Origin: Hyphomicrobiales bacterium
GTDB taxonomy: Bacteria > Pseudomonadota > Alphaproteobacteria > Rhizobiales > Rhizobiaceae
Reading direction: 5' to 3'
NCBI GenBank assembly: GCA_900469475.1
Contig: UBXG01000012.1
Location: forward strand, 62,001 to 126,000
DNA length: 64,000 nucleotides
Both the position numbers and the translations under genes were made by a program. The notes below the pieces were generated by a model, which did no database searches, was not told the origin of the DNA, and worked only from the letters and a program-made list of their open reading frames with translations. Below, piece after piece: positions 1-7,795 of this stretch; the stretch's first letter is position 1, and each line of letters begins with the position of its first letter.

Positions 1-630
1 GAGATCGCTGACCTCGGCCACCGCTTCGGCATCGCCATCGATCAAAGTGCCGGCCTTGTCGTAGGTGGCCGAGATCATCTGGCTGACGATGCTCATGGTG
101 ATGAGGACATCCGTTCCCTTCACCTCGGCGGTGACGATATCGGCCTTGTCGATACCGACAAAGGTGGACTTCACCTTTTCGCCCCTGGCTTCGCGTTCGG
201 CGATGGCGGCATCGAAGCCCTCGTAGACCTCGCGCGACAGCAGGCCTTTCAGCGACTTGCGATCACCCTCGGCAAAGGCCATGACGATCATCTCGTAGGC
301 CATCCGGGCACCGTTGACGAATTCCTTGGGATTGAAAGAAGGATCCGCCTTGCTCACGTCGCGCAGCGAATCATTGAGCGGCGTGCCGGCCGGGGTAAAG
401 GCATCGATGGCAGCAAAACGATCTTCCTCTTCGGTCCCATCGCGCCGCGGCAAGGTCACCACCTTACCGGCATCCGGTGCCGTTGGGCCATTGGCCGGAT
501 CTGCGGAACCATAGAGATCGCGCGGCGGCTTCTCATTCCCCGTGCGGCGGCCGAGAACGCTGCGCAGCTGAAAGAAGATCAGCACCGCTGCCACCAGGAA
601 AAAGATCGTCACAAAATCGTTTGCACCCAT
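1..630 (-). CDS. Tim44/TimA family membrane-associated protein (3' part missing)
   Basis: The gene reads leftward and runs off the window, so only the first 210 codons are present. It begins MGANDFVTIFFLVAAVLIFF, a single N-terminal membrane segment, followed by a low-complexity linker and the start of a Tim44-like domain (residues about 90 on, with FNPKEFVNGARMAYEMIV). This pattern matches the bacterial Tim44-like (TimA) proteins common in alphaproteobacteria, thought to sit at the inner membrane; their exact role is poorly defined. It is divergent from fxsA, with an AT-rich 147-base intergenic region that must hold both promoters. The start at 630 is the only ATG that keeps the membrane segment. 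The family call is by motif recognition only. Confidence 0.8.
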   Translation of the reverse strand, partial: MGANDFVTIFFLVAAVLIFFQLRSVLGRRTGNEKPPRDLYGSADPANGPTAPDAGKVVTLPRRDGTEEEDRFAAIDAFTPAGTPLNDSLRDVSKADPSFNPKEFVNGARMAYEMIVMAFAEGDRKSLKGLLSREVYEGFDAAIAEREARGEKVKSTFVGIDKADIVTAEVKGTDVLITMSIVSQMISATYDKAGTLIDGDAEAVAEVSDL

Positions 631-777
631 CTCGTATCGGAACCACCGTTAAAATTAAAAGATCAATCCCCATATAGTCCGCATCGATCTATCATTCAAA
701 TAGCGGACCGGTTTCTTTATTATACGCGCGAAACCAACGCTTACGCGAAGAAACCCCGCTCTCAGGACCACCGTAAC

Positions 778-1314
778 ATGCGCCTATCACTTCTTCCTAT
801 CTTCGTCTTTCTGATGCCTCTGGCTGAAATTGCCGGATTCATCGTGGTTGGAAAGATGATCGGCGTCTGGGCGACACTGGGGCTTGTCATCCTCAGCGTG
901 CTGCTCGGTGCTGCTCTTTTGAGAATCCAGGGCATCGGCATTCTTCAGCGCATTTCGGCCGAAAGCCGCAATGGCGGCGATCCCGGCCGCGAGATGGTGC
1001 ATGGCGCCATGATCGTCGTTGCCGCCTTCTTCCTGATGCTGCCCGGCTTCATCTCTGATATCATCGGCCTGCTGCTCTTCATCCCGGCCGTACGCGATCT
1101 CGCCTGGCAGGTTTTGCGCAAGCGCATCGTCGTCGTCGGCAATTCGCGGGCGTTCCGCCGCGGGCAGGGCCCGGGCCCGGGCCCGGGCCCGGGCGCCGGA
1201 CCGCAAGGCCGGCCGAACAAACCCGGGAACGTTGTCGATCTCGATGAAGGCGATTTCCATCGGGAGCCAAACCGCAACTCGCCCTGGTCGGACCAAAAGC
1301 GGCTGGAAGACTAG
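778..1314 (+). CDS. fxsA: FxsA family inner-membrane protein
   Basis: 178 residues. The N-terminal 130 residues form the FxsA domain: hydrophobic segments at about 5-25, 28-45 and 72-100, with the family pattern of a membrane entry, a cytoplasmic RIQG stretch and the segment AAFFLMLPGFISDIIGLLLF. In Escherichia coli FxsA is a membrane protein linked to phage exclusion; its molecular function is not known. The C-terminal tail is cytoplasmic, polar and unusual. It carries a Gly-Pro tandem run encoded by four copies of a GGGCCC hexamer at 1167-1194. In rhizobia fxsA sits between timA and secB, as here. The ATG at 778 is the only start that keeps the first membrane segment. Confidence 0.88.
   Translation: MRLSLLPIFVFLMPLAEIAGFIVVGKMIGVWATLGLVILSVLLGAALLRIQGIGILQRISAESRNGGDPGREMVHGAMIVVAAFFLMLPGFISDIIGLLLFIPAVRDLAWQVLRKRIVVVGNSRAFRRGQGPGPGPGPGAGPQGRPNKPGNVVDLDEGDFHREPNRNSPWSDQKRLED
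1167..1194 (+). repeat. GGGCCC hexanucleotide tandem repeat inside fxsA
   Basis: Four and two-thirds uninterrupted copies of GGGCCC encode the Gly-Pro run in the FxsA tail. The unit is six bases, so loss or gain of a unit adds or removes one Gly-Pro pair without a frameshift. The tract is also a self-complementary palindrome and could form a hairpin in DNA or mRNA. Confidence 0.95.
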
Positions 1315-1409
1315 AGAACGGCCTCCGGAGTGCCGGAGCCATAAGGGTTGTAAGCCCCTTTTCTAAATGCTAGATGGCGACACCCATCGAGACGTGAGAG
1401 GACACCCCC

Positions 1410-1892
1410 ATGGCCAACGAGACCAACGGCAACGGTGCTGCCAGCCCGAGCCTCAGCATCCTTGCTCAGTACACCAAGGATCTTTCCTTCGAAAATCCGG
1501 GTGCCCCGCGCTCGCTTCAGGCCCGGGAAAATGCTCCCGACATCAATATCAATGTGAACGTCAACGCCAACCCGCTGTCGGATTCCGATTTCGACGTCGT
1601 GCTGACGCTGAGCGCCGAAGCCAAGGATGGCGAGCGCGTTCTCTTTCACACCGAGCTGGTTTATGGCGGTGTCTTCCGCGTCACCGGTTTCCCGCAGGAA
1701 CACATGCTGCCGCTGCTCTTCATCGAATGCCCGCGCCTGCTGTTCCCCTTCGCACGCCAGATCATCGCCGACGTCACGCGCAACGGCGGCTTCCCGCCGC
1801 TGATGATCGATCCGATCGATTTCGCTCAGATGTTCACGCAGCGCATGGCCGAAGAACAGGCCCGCGCCCAGGTTTCGGCCGTTCCGAACTGA
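1410..1892 (+). CDS. secB: Protein-export chaperone SecB
   Basis: 160 residues, the normal length for SecB. It binds unfolded preproteins in the cytoplasm as a tetramer and hands them to SecA for export through SecYEG. The core beta-sheet and helix pattern is recognisable (IAVNVNVNANPLS-like strand, YGGVFRVTGFPQEHMLPLLF, then IECPRLLFPFARQIIADVTRNGGFPPLMIDPIDF). A good ribosome site, GAGAGGA, lies about seven bases before the ATG at 1410. The C-terminal tail, as in other alphaproteobacterial SecBs, is acidic and alanine-rich. The gene converges with dnaQ and ends in a shared bidirectional terminator. Position next to dnaQ near the origin is conserved in Rhizobiaceae. Confidence 0.97.
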   Translation: MANETNGNGAASPSLSILAQYTKDLSFENPGAPRSLQARENAPDININVNVNANPLSDSDFDVVLTLSAEAKDGERVLFHTELVYGGVFRVTGFPQEHMLPLLFIECPRLLFPFARQIIADVTRNGGFPPLMIDPIDFAQMFTQRMAEEQARAQVSAVPN

Positions 1893-1918
1893 GCCTCGAT
1901 TTTTCCTGTTCTGGAAAC

Positions 1919-1956
1919 GAAAATGCCCGGATCGCACGTCCGGGCATTTTCTTTTG
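1919..1956. terminator. Bidirectional intrinsic terminator between secB and dnaQ
   Basis: A perfect inverted repeat (AAAATGCCCGGA, loop TCGCACG, then the complement) is followed by a T-rich run on the plus strand and preceded by an A-run, so it can serve both convergent genes. Confidence 0.9.
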
Positions 1957-1973
1957 ATTCTTGAAAAAACGCC

Positions 1974-2690
1974 CTATTCGGAAGCAGGGTATTTCGACCA
2001 GATTCCCTTCGTGCCGAGCTTGGCGACCAGCGCCGCATGAGCCGCGAGTTCCTCCTCGGTTAGCCGGCTCGGCAGCGGAGCGGGCCGCGCCAAGATATCG
2101 ACGACGATTTCCTCCGCGACATCGTTCTGGCGCGAGCGCGCCGATGAACCGGTGACACTGCCAAGCCCGAGCGCCGTCTGCCGGCCGCCGATCATCTCGA
2201 TATAGACTTCAGCCAGCAGTTCGGAGTCGAGCAACGCGCCATGTTTCGTGCGGTGCGAGTTGTCGATGCCGTAGCGACGGCAAAGAGCATCGAGCGAATT
2301 CGGACCCATCGGATGTTTGCGCCGGGCCATGGCCAAAGTATCGATCACCATGTCGGGCAGGATCGGCGGCCGGCCTAGCCTTGCGAATTCGGCGTTGACG
2401 AAACCCATGTCGAAGGTGGCGTTGTGCGCGATCCATTTGGCATCGCCGAAGAAGTTGAGGATCTTGTCGGCGACCTCTTCGAAGGGCGGCTTGTCCTTCA
2501 GCGATTCGTCGGTGATGCCGTGCACCGCGAGCGCATCCGGATGCACCTTGCGATCACCCGGATTGATATAGAGGTGCAGCGTGTTTCCTGTCGGGAAATG
2601 GTTGATGAGCTCGATACCGCCAATTTCAATGATCCGGTCGGCCCTGTTGTCGAGGCCCGTGGTTTCCGTATCGAAAATGATCTCGCGCAT
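1974..2690 (-). CDS. dnaQ: DNA polymerase III epsilon subunit (3'-5' proofreading exonuclease)
   Basis: 238 residues. The DnaQ/DEDDh exonuclease motifs are all present: ExoI FDTETTG with D7 and E9, ExoII around D94 in NATFDMGF, and ExoIII with H150 and D155 in HGALLDSELLAEVY. The family removes mismatched 3' nucleotides during replication as part of the Pol III core with DnaE and theta. The C-terminal part (beyond about 180) is the region that binds the alpha subunit and is less conserved. It is the last gene of the leftward ppsR-maf-aroE-coaE-dnaQ run, 17 bases after coaE. The ATG at 2690 gives the standard N-terminus with ExoI immediately following. Confidence 0.97.
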   Translation of the reverse strand: MREIIFDTETTGLDNRADRIIEIGGIELINHFPTGNTLHLYINPGDRKVHPDALAVHGITDESLKDKPPFEEVADKILNFFGDAKWIAHNATFDMGFVNAEFARLGRPPILPDMVIDTLAMARRKHPMGPNSLDALCRRYGIDNSHRTKHGALLDSELLAEVYIEMIGGRQTALGLGSVTGSSARSRQNDVAEEIVVDILARPAPLPSRLTEEELAAHAALVAKLGTKGIWSKYPASE

Positions 2691-2707
2691 ATCGAAACTC
2701 CGCTTTC

Positions 2708-3307
2708 CTATGTCTTGCTCTGCTGCTTGCGCCGCAGATCAGCAATAATCTCTCTGACCTGCTCGCCGGCCGCCTCGATACTTCCGCCGGTATCGATGAC
2801 GTAATCGGCGCGCGCGCGCTTTTCCGCATCCGGCGTCTGGCGGGAGAGAATCATATTGAATTTTTCCTCCGTCATGCCCGGTCGGGCAAGCACCCTCTCC
2901 CGCTGAATCTGTGGATCGCAGCTGACGACAACAACCTTATCCACTCGTTTGTCGGCGCCGGTTTCGAACAGCAGCGGAATATCCAGCACCACCAGATCGG
3001 CGCCGGCCTCGCTTTGACGTTCCAGGAACTGACGCTCGCGTTCGCGCACCAGCGGATGAACGATGGCCTCGAGACGCTTGAAACCGGAGGGATCGCCGGC
3101 AAGCTTTCGGCTGAGCTCCTGCCGATCGACCTTACCGCCGCTGGTCGTTCCCGGAAAGGAAGCCTCGACCAGCTGCACGGCTTCGCCACTATAGAGATCA
3201 TGCACGACCGCATCGGAATCGTTCACCGGTATTCCGGCTTCAGCGAAAAGTTTTGCCGAGGTCGATTTTCCCATGCCGATCGATCCGGTGAGCCCGATCT
3301 TGATCAT
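2708..3307 (-). CDS. coaE: Dephospho-CoA kinase
   Basis: 199 residues. It phosphorylates the 3'-OH of the ribose of dephospho-CoA in the final step of coenzyme A synthesis. The Walker A motif GSIGMGKS lies at residues 8-15. The later DSDAVVHDLY segment (substrate site) and LDIPLLFETGAD (characteristic CoaE motif) are both visible. Length matches the family. It starts one base after the aroE stop and is followed 17 bases later by dnaQ, so the three genes are surely cotranscribed. Nothing looks truncated or odd. Confidence 0.97.
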   Translation of the reverse strand: MIKIGLTGSIGMGKSTSAKLFAEAGIPVNDSDAVVHDLYSGEAVQLVEASFPGTTSGGKVDRQELSRKLAGDPSGFKRLEAIVHPLVRERERQFLERQSEAGADLVVLDIPLLFETGADKRVDKVVVVSCDPQIQRERVLARPGMTEEKFNMILSRQTPDAEKRARADYVIDTGGSIEAAGEQVREIIADLRRKQQSKT

Positions 3308-3308
3308 A

Positions 3309-4166
3309 TTAGTGCTTTTCCATATCGGCGATGATCAATGCCCTCAAGGTTTCATCGACCGCCGGACGTTTTCCGAACCATTTCTCGAAGCCCGGCACGG
3401 CCTGATGCAGCAGCATGCCGAGGCCATCGACGATGGCGAAGCCCTGTTCCTGGGCCTGGGCGAGAAGCGGTGTCTTCAACGGTACATAGACAATGTCGGT
3501 GACGACGGCGCCGTCTGCAAGAGAGGAAAAATCGATACGGGGCGATGCTTCGCCGTCCATGCCGAGCGATGTCGTATTGATAAAGAGACCGGCGCCCTGC
3601 ATCACCTCATGGAGTGCGGCCATCGGATGGGCATGGATCCGGTCGCCGAAGCGATCCGCCAATTCCTGCGCCCGCTCGACCGTGCGGTTGACCACATGAA
3701 TTTCCTTGAAGCCGCGGTCGCGCACCGCCTGGATCACGGCGCGGCTGGCACCCCCTGCCCCGAGGATGACGGCACGATCGCTACGATCCCAGCCAGGGTG
3801 ACGCTCATCCAGGTTTGCCGTGAAGCCGCGGCTATCGGTGTTCGTTGCGTGCAGCTCGCCGCCTTCGAGCCACAGGGTGTTGGACGCGCCCAATTCTTCC
3901 GAAAGTTCGTCAGGCCGATCAGCGAGTTTGAACGCCGCTTCCTTATGGGGGATGGTGACGTTGCCGCCCACGAAGCCGCTGGTGCCGTCCTTCAAGGATG
4001 CAATGAAGGCTTCGAAAGCTTCTACGGCAACCTCATGGGCGCGATAGCTGCCGGCCAGACCGAGCTGTTTCAGCCAGTATCCATGGATGAGCGGCGAGCG
4101 CGAATGCTTGACCGGATAACCCGTTACAAAAGCGTTTACGCTTTGTGTTTCACGTGAATCATCCAT
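3309..4166 (-). CDS. aroE: Shikimate dehydrogenase (NADP+)
   Basis: 285 residues from the ATG at 4166. It reduces 3-dehydroshikimate to shikimate in aromatic amino-acid synthesis. Visible motifs are the substrate-binding GYPVKHSRSPLIH near residue 14, the catalytic lysine in NVTIPHKEAAF, and the nucleotide-binding GAGGASRAVIQA. The start is fixed by an ATGGATGA junction in which the aroE start overlaps the maf stop by eight bases; a longer frame open to 4295 only reads through maf. Codons 3-8 (DSRETQ) overlap a near-consensus parS site at 4146-4161, so this short N-terminal stretch is constrained by two functions. Confidence 0.96.
   Translation of the reverse strand: MDDSRETQSVNAFVTGYPVKHSRSPLIHGYWLKQLGLAGSYRAHEVAVEAFEAFIASLKDGTSGFVGGNVTIPHKEAAFKLADRPDELSEELGASNTLWLEGGELHATNTDSRGFTANLDERHPGWDRSDRAVILGAGGASRAVIQAVRDRGFKEIHVVNRTVERAQELADRFGDRIHAHPMAALHEVMQGAGLFINTTSLGMDGEASPRIDFSSLADGAVVTDIVYVPLKTPLLAQAQEQGFAIVDGLGMLLHQAVPGFEKWFGKRPAVDETLRALIIADMEKH
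4146..4161. promoter_or_regulatory. parS site (ParB-binding), 15 of 16 matches
   Basis: TGTTTCACGTGAATCA differs at one position from the consensus TGTTTCACGTGAAACA. It covers the maf stop codon and aroE codons 3-8. The binding sequence is established for chromosomal ParB; occupancy here is inferred. Confidence 0.88.
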
Positions 4167-4758
4167 CGATCGTCCCCAACTCTCGCAGTTTTTCCAGAAG
4201 CGGCAGCATCGGCAATCCAACGATGGTGAAATAGTCGCCGTCGATTTTGGAGAAGAGCTGGATGCCTTCGCCTTCCAGCTGATAGGCGCCGACACTCGAC
4301 AAGGCCTTATCGCTGACGCGGCCCAGGTGGCGGTGAATGAAATCGGCCGATAATTCCCGCATGGTCAGATCGGCGTGAGACACATGCTCCCATATAATGT
4401 CGCCGTTGCGTGCCAACGCGATGGCGCTGTTCAGCCGATGCGTCTTTCCGGACAAGGTCCGCAGATGATTTTCCGCATCGGCTATCGACTTCGGCTTGTG
4501 GAAGACCTGGGCACCCAACGACATGGTCTGATCGGAACCGATGACGAGCGTGGCGGGAAAGCGATCGCTCACCTCTTTTGCCTTCGCCTTTGCCAGCACG
4601 AGCGCGACCGCATCCGGGCTGGCGCCACCCAGCTCCAGCGGTGCTTCGATCGCGCGCTCATCGATATCGGCAGCGATCGCCTGAAAATGCAATCCGGCGT
4701 TTTCCATCAGCATCCGCCGGAATGGGCTGGAGGATGCAAGGATAAGGGGCGAGGTCAT
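4159..4758 (-). CDS. maf: Maf-like nucleotide pyrophosphatase
   Basis: 199 residues from the ATG at 4758. Maf proteins hydrolyse nucleoside triphosphates, including modified ones, to monophosphates and pyrophosphate, and are often considered house-cleaning enzymes. Motifs: the N-terminal ILASSSPFRRMLMENAGL and the catalytic segment GSDQTMSL. An in-frame ATG eight codons earlier (4782) has no ribosome site, whereas GGAGG stands eight bases before 4758, so the shorter start is preferred. The stop overlaps the aroE start and part of a parS site. The gene follows ppsR by 33 bases with this start. The exact substrate is not evident. Confidence 0.93.
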   Translation of the reverse strand: MTSPLILASSSPFRRMLMENAGLHFQAIAADIDERAIEAPLELGGASPDAVALVLAKAKAKEVSDRFPATLVIGSDQTMSLGAQVFHKPKSIADAENHLRTLSGKTHRLNSAIALARNGDIIWEHVSHADLTMRELSADFIHRHLGRVSDKALSSVGAYQLEGEGIQLFSKIDGDYFTIVGLPMLPLLEKLRELGTIDG

Positions 4759-4791
4759 GACGGCTGCCTCCGAGATAGTCATGGGGAGCGC

Positions 4792-5625
4792 TTAGCGCAG
4801 CTTGGGTCGCAGGGCAACAATGGCGGCAGCCGTCTCCTCGATGGAACGGCGTGTGACATCGATAATCGGCCAGTTGTGCCTGGCGCAGAGCGAGCGGGCA
4901 TATTTCAGCTCTTCGGAGATCGCGGCCCGATCGGTGTAGTCGCCTCGATCGAAGCCGGGCGTCGTGCCGAGGATGCGGTTTTCGCGAACCTGTGAGATAC
5001 GGTCGGTCGTCGCAACAAGTCCGACGATCAAGGGCTTCGTCGCCCTGGTAAGGCCTTCCGGCAACGGCACGCCATGGACGATCGGAATGTTTGCTGTCTT
5101 GATGCCGCGGTTGGCCAGATAGATGCTCGTTGGTGTTTTCGAGGTTCGGCTGATACCGATGATGACGACATCGGCATCATCATAGTCATCAGGCATCTGG
5201 CCGTCGTCATGATCCATGGTGAAGTTCAGCGCTTCGATGCGGGCGAAATAATCCGCATTCATCACATGCTGCGCGCCGACGCGGCGGCGCGAGGCTGTGC
5301 CGAGATAGGTCTGAAAAACATTCATGACCGGCTCGAGAACATTGACTGATGGTACGCCCATCTCCTTGCAGCGCTCAGCGATGAAATCGGCAAGTTCTCG
5401 ATCGACGATCGTATAGAGGACGATACCCGGGCTGTGGTCGATCGCCTCCAAGACAGGCAGAAGCTGCTTGCGGTTTCTGATTAGCGGATAGACGTGCTCG
5501 ATCGGCTGGCTGGCATGGAATTGCACGGAGGCGGCGCGGCCGGCGGAGATGAGAGTCTCGCCCGTTGAGTCAGAAATCAGGTGCAGATGAAAGAAGCTCG
5601 TCCGGTTTTCCACGCTACTTTCCAT
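4792..5625 (-). CDS. Bifunctional pyruvate-dikinase regulatory protein (DUF299 kinase/pyrophosphorylase)
   Basis: 277 residues of the DUF299 family. These proteins use ADP to phosphorylate, and phosphate to dephosphorylate, a threonine on pyruvate phosphate dikinase or PEP synthetase. The diagnostic P-loop-like GISRTSKTPTSIYLA lies in the middle of the protein, and the N-terminal FHLHLISDSTGETL and C-terminal IDVTRRSIEETAA are typical. Alphaproteobacteria mainly have pyruvate phosphate dikinase, so that is the likelier target. The ATG at 5625 and a GTG four codons later are both possible starts. It is the first leftward gene from the putative origin, which matches the hemE/DUF299 bracket around the Caulobacter origin. 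Confidence 0.92.
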   Translation of the reverse strand: MESSVENRTSFFHLHLISDSTGETLISAGRAASVQFHASQPIEHVYPLIRNRKQLLPVLEAIDHSPGIVLYTIVDRELADFIAERCKEMGVPSVNVLEPVMNVFQTYLGTASRRRVGAQHVMNADYFARIEALNFTMDHDDGQMPDDYDDADVVIIGISRTSKTPTSIYLANRGIKTANIPIVHGVPLPEGLTRATKPLIVGLVATTDRISQVRENRILGTTPGFDRGDYTDRAAISEELKYARSLCARHNWPIIDVTRRSIEETAAAIVALRPKLR

Positions 5626-5659
5626 CGCCTGTTGATATCTCGGGAGAAAAGAGAGGTAC

Positions 5660-6010
5660 GAGAAGGGGGCTATCTAGGGCAAGTGGAAAACGGCCAAGTT
5701 TTCCACATTTGGAATTTTCGAGAGACGGCTTTCGCGGCGGCTGTGGGCAATGTGGACAAGATTGGCAACACCTCGCTCATCCCCGACTTGTCCCCAGACC
5801 GGGACGAGCCAAATTTCTCTTCAACCCCCTCAAAAGATTGAAAAATCGCCTTTCTTTTCCACATATCAGCTTGTGATCCCGAAATCTCTCCCGATTCCAT
5901 GCTCGAGGCGCGACAAATTGGACAGGCAAGGGACGAACTTTAATCCTTGCTACTCACCGACTCTAAGAAATAGAAACCTTTTAATATATGTTTGGTTTTA
6001 TATAGGACGA
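5660..6010. other. Probable chromosomal replication origin (oriC)
   Basis: This 390-base gap between divergent ppsR and hemE contains several DnaA-box-like nonamers. TTTTCCACA occurs at 5699-5707 and 5855-5863. TTTTCCACT is at 5682-5690 on the other strand, TTGTCCACA at 5751-5759 and TTGCCCACA at 5742-5750 on the other strand, and TTGTCCCCA at 5788-5796. An AT-rich stretch follows at about 5938-6006. The same gene bracket (DUF299 and hemE) flanks the Caulobacter origin, and parAB lies 7 kb away. Function is inferred, not shown. Confidence 0.78.
5683..5706. repeat. Inverted pair of DnaA boxes in oriC
   Basis: GTGGAAAAC and GTTTTCCAC are perfect 9-base inverted arms separated by six bases. They form two head-to-head DnaA-box cores at the ppsR-proximal edge of the origin region. 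Confidence 0.85.
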
Positions 6011-6015
6011 CGTCT

Positions 6016-7050
6016 GTGACCGATGAACGCCGGAAGATCCTGCGGGTGCTGAGCGGCGAAACGCTCACCCCTCCTCCCCTCTGGCTGATGAGACAGGCAG
6101 GTCGCTATCTACCCGAATATCGTGAAACGCGTGCGAAAGCCGGAAGTTTCCTCGATCTCTGTTATACGCCCGACTACGCTGTCGAAGTGACGCTGCAGCC
6201 GATCCGGCGTTATGGCTTCGATGCTGCCATTCTCTTCTCCGATATTCTCGTCATCCCGGATGCGCTGAAGCGGAATGTTCGCTTCACCGAGGGACACGGG
6301 CCGGAAATGGATCCAATCGACGAGACGGGTATCCTGGCTTTGAAACCAGAGGGCATTCTGGCGTATCTAGAGCCCGTCATGGAGACGGTGCGACGGCTGC
6401 GGCGGGACTTGCCCCAGGAAACCACGCTTCTTGGCTTCTGTGGAGCTCCCTGGACCGTTGCGACCTATATGATCGCCGGACACGGCACCCCGGATCAGGC
6501 TCCTGCCCGGCTGTTTGCCTATCGCTATCCTAAGGCCTTCGAACATCTGCTGATGCTGCTTGCCGAGATCTCGGCCGATTACCTCGTGGCGCAGATCGAT
6601 GCCGGTGCGGATGCCGTGCAGATTTTCGATTCCTGGGCGGGCGTGCTTGGTGAGAAGGAATTCGAGGCTTTCGCCATCAAGCCCGTCGCGAAGATGATCG
6701 CGTCGATCAAGACGCGGCGGCCGCGGGCTCGGGTAATCGCCTTCGCCAAGGGAGCGGGCTATCTGCTGAAAACCTATCGGCAGAAGACCGGTGCCGATGC
6801 GATCGGGCTTGATTGGTCCGTACCGCTGGCCTTCGCGCGGGAGCTTCAGAAGGATGGCCCGGTGCAGGGCAATCTCGATCCGATGCGTGTCGTTGCCGGC
6901 GGCAAGGCGCTGGACGACGGGATCGACGATATCCTGCAGCAGCTCGGGAATGGCCCGCTGATCTTCAATCTTGGGCACGGCATTACGCCGCAAGCTGATC
7001 CGGCCAATGTGGCGGCGCTGGTCGAACGCGTGCGGGGATGGAGGAGCTGA
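6016..7050 (+). CDS. hemE: Uroporphyrinogen III decarboxylase
   Basis: 344 residues from GTG at 6016. It removes four carboxyl groups from uroporphyrinogen III to give coproporphyrinogen III in haem synthesis. Family motifs are PPLWLMRQAGRYLPEYR near residue 20, GFCGAPWTVATYM at about 140 and the C-terminal FNLGHGITPQ. The frame is open to a TTG at 5992, but AGGA eight bases before the GTG and the usual MTDERRK-like N-terminus favour 6016. It is the first rightward gene from the origin and overlaps hemJ by one base (TGATG), which indicates translational coupling. Confidence 0.96.
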   Translation: MTDERRKILRVLSGETLTPPPLWLMRQAGRYLPEYRETRAKAGSFLDLCYTPDYAVEVTLQPIRRYGFDAAILFSDILVIPDALKRNVRFTEGHGPEMDPIDETGILALKPEGILAYLEPVMETVRRLRRDLPQETTLLGFCGAPWTVATYMIAGHGTPDQAPARLFAYRYPKAFEHLLMLLAEISADYLVAQIDAGADAVQIFDSWAGVLGEKEFEAFAIKPVAKMIASIKTRRPRARVIAFAKGAGYLLKTYRQKTGADAIGLDWSVPLAFARELQKDGPVQGNLDPMRVVAGGKALDDGIDDILQQLGNGPLIFNLGHGITPQADPANVAALVERVRGWRS

Positions 7051-7595
7051 TGACCGTGGAAAAGCAGACGGATTCCGCGGCGGGCCAGAAGGCCGGACGG
7101 CGGGCCTATTTCATGATCCTGATCTTTGCGGCGCTGGCGATCGGGCTTTTCGCCTGGCATCCGGCCGATCTTTATCTCTGGATCAAGGCGCTGCACATCA
7201 TCGCCGTGATCTCGTGGATGGCCGGCATGTTCTATCTGCCGCGGCTTTTCGTCTATCACACCGATGCCGAACCCGGCTCCCAGCAATCCGAGACGTTCAA
7301 GGTGATGGAACAGCGGCTGCTGCGCTACATCATCAACCCGGCGATGATCCTGACCTGGATTTTCGGGCTTTATCTTGCCTGGTCGGTGTATGATTTCCAG
7401 GGCGGATGGCTGCATGCCAAGATCGGGCTTGTCTTGGTTCTCTCGGGCGTTCACGGCCATTTCAGCAGTGCGGTCCGCGCCTTTGCCCGCGACGAGAACA
7501 AGCATTCGGCGCGCTACTGGCGTGTCATGAACGAGGCGCCGACGCTTTTGATGATCGCAATCGTCATTCTCGTGGTCGTCAAGCCGTTTGCGTGA
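7050..7595 (+). CDS. hemJ: Protoporphyrinogen oxidase HemJ (CopD-like membrane protein)
   Basis: 181 residues from the ATG at 7050, which shares its A with the hemE stop and has GGAGGAG just upstream. Four hydrophobic segments are visible, with conserved LYLWIKALHIIAVISWMAGMFYLPRLFVYH (His and Arg residues typical of HemJ) and the C-terminal NEAPTLLMIAIVILVVVKPF. HemJ oxidises protoporphyrinogen IX to protoporphyrin IX in bacteria without HemG or HemY, and the direct coupling to hemE supports this assignment over a generic CopD protein. It is an inner-membrane enzyme thought to bind haem. Confidence 0.92.
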   Translation: MTVEKQTDSAAGQKAGRRAYFMILIFAALAIGLFAWHPADLYLWIKALHIIAVISWMAGMFYLPRLFVYHTDAEPGSQQSETFKVMEQRLLRYIINPAMILTWIFGLYLAWSVYDFQGGWLHAKIGLVLVLSGVHGHFSSAVRAFARDENKHSARYWRVMNEAPTLLMIAIVILVVVKPFA

Positions 7596-7795
7596 AGCGG
7601 GACCGTATTAGGGGGCGGCGTTAAATTTCTTTCATTTTGCCTGCCCCCCTTGCGGTTCAGAAAGTGAGTCGCTATTTTCCCGCCATCTTCTCTTCGTGGC
7701 ATGTATCCATTCTGTCGCCCGCGAGCGCCCCTATCGCGGTTCTGAATACGAGCAACATTGCCTTTCCCCTCCTAAAAAAATGAGTAATTCCCTTC

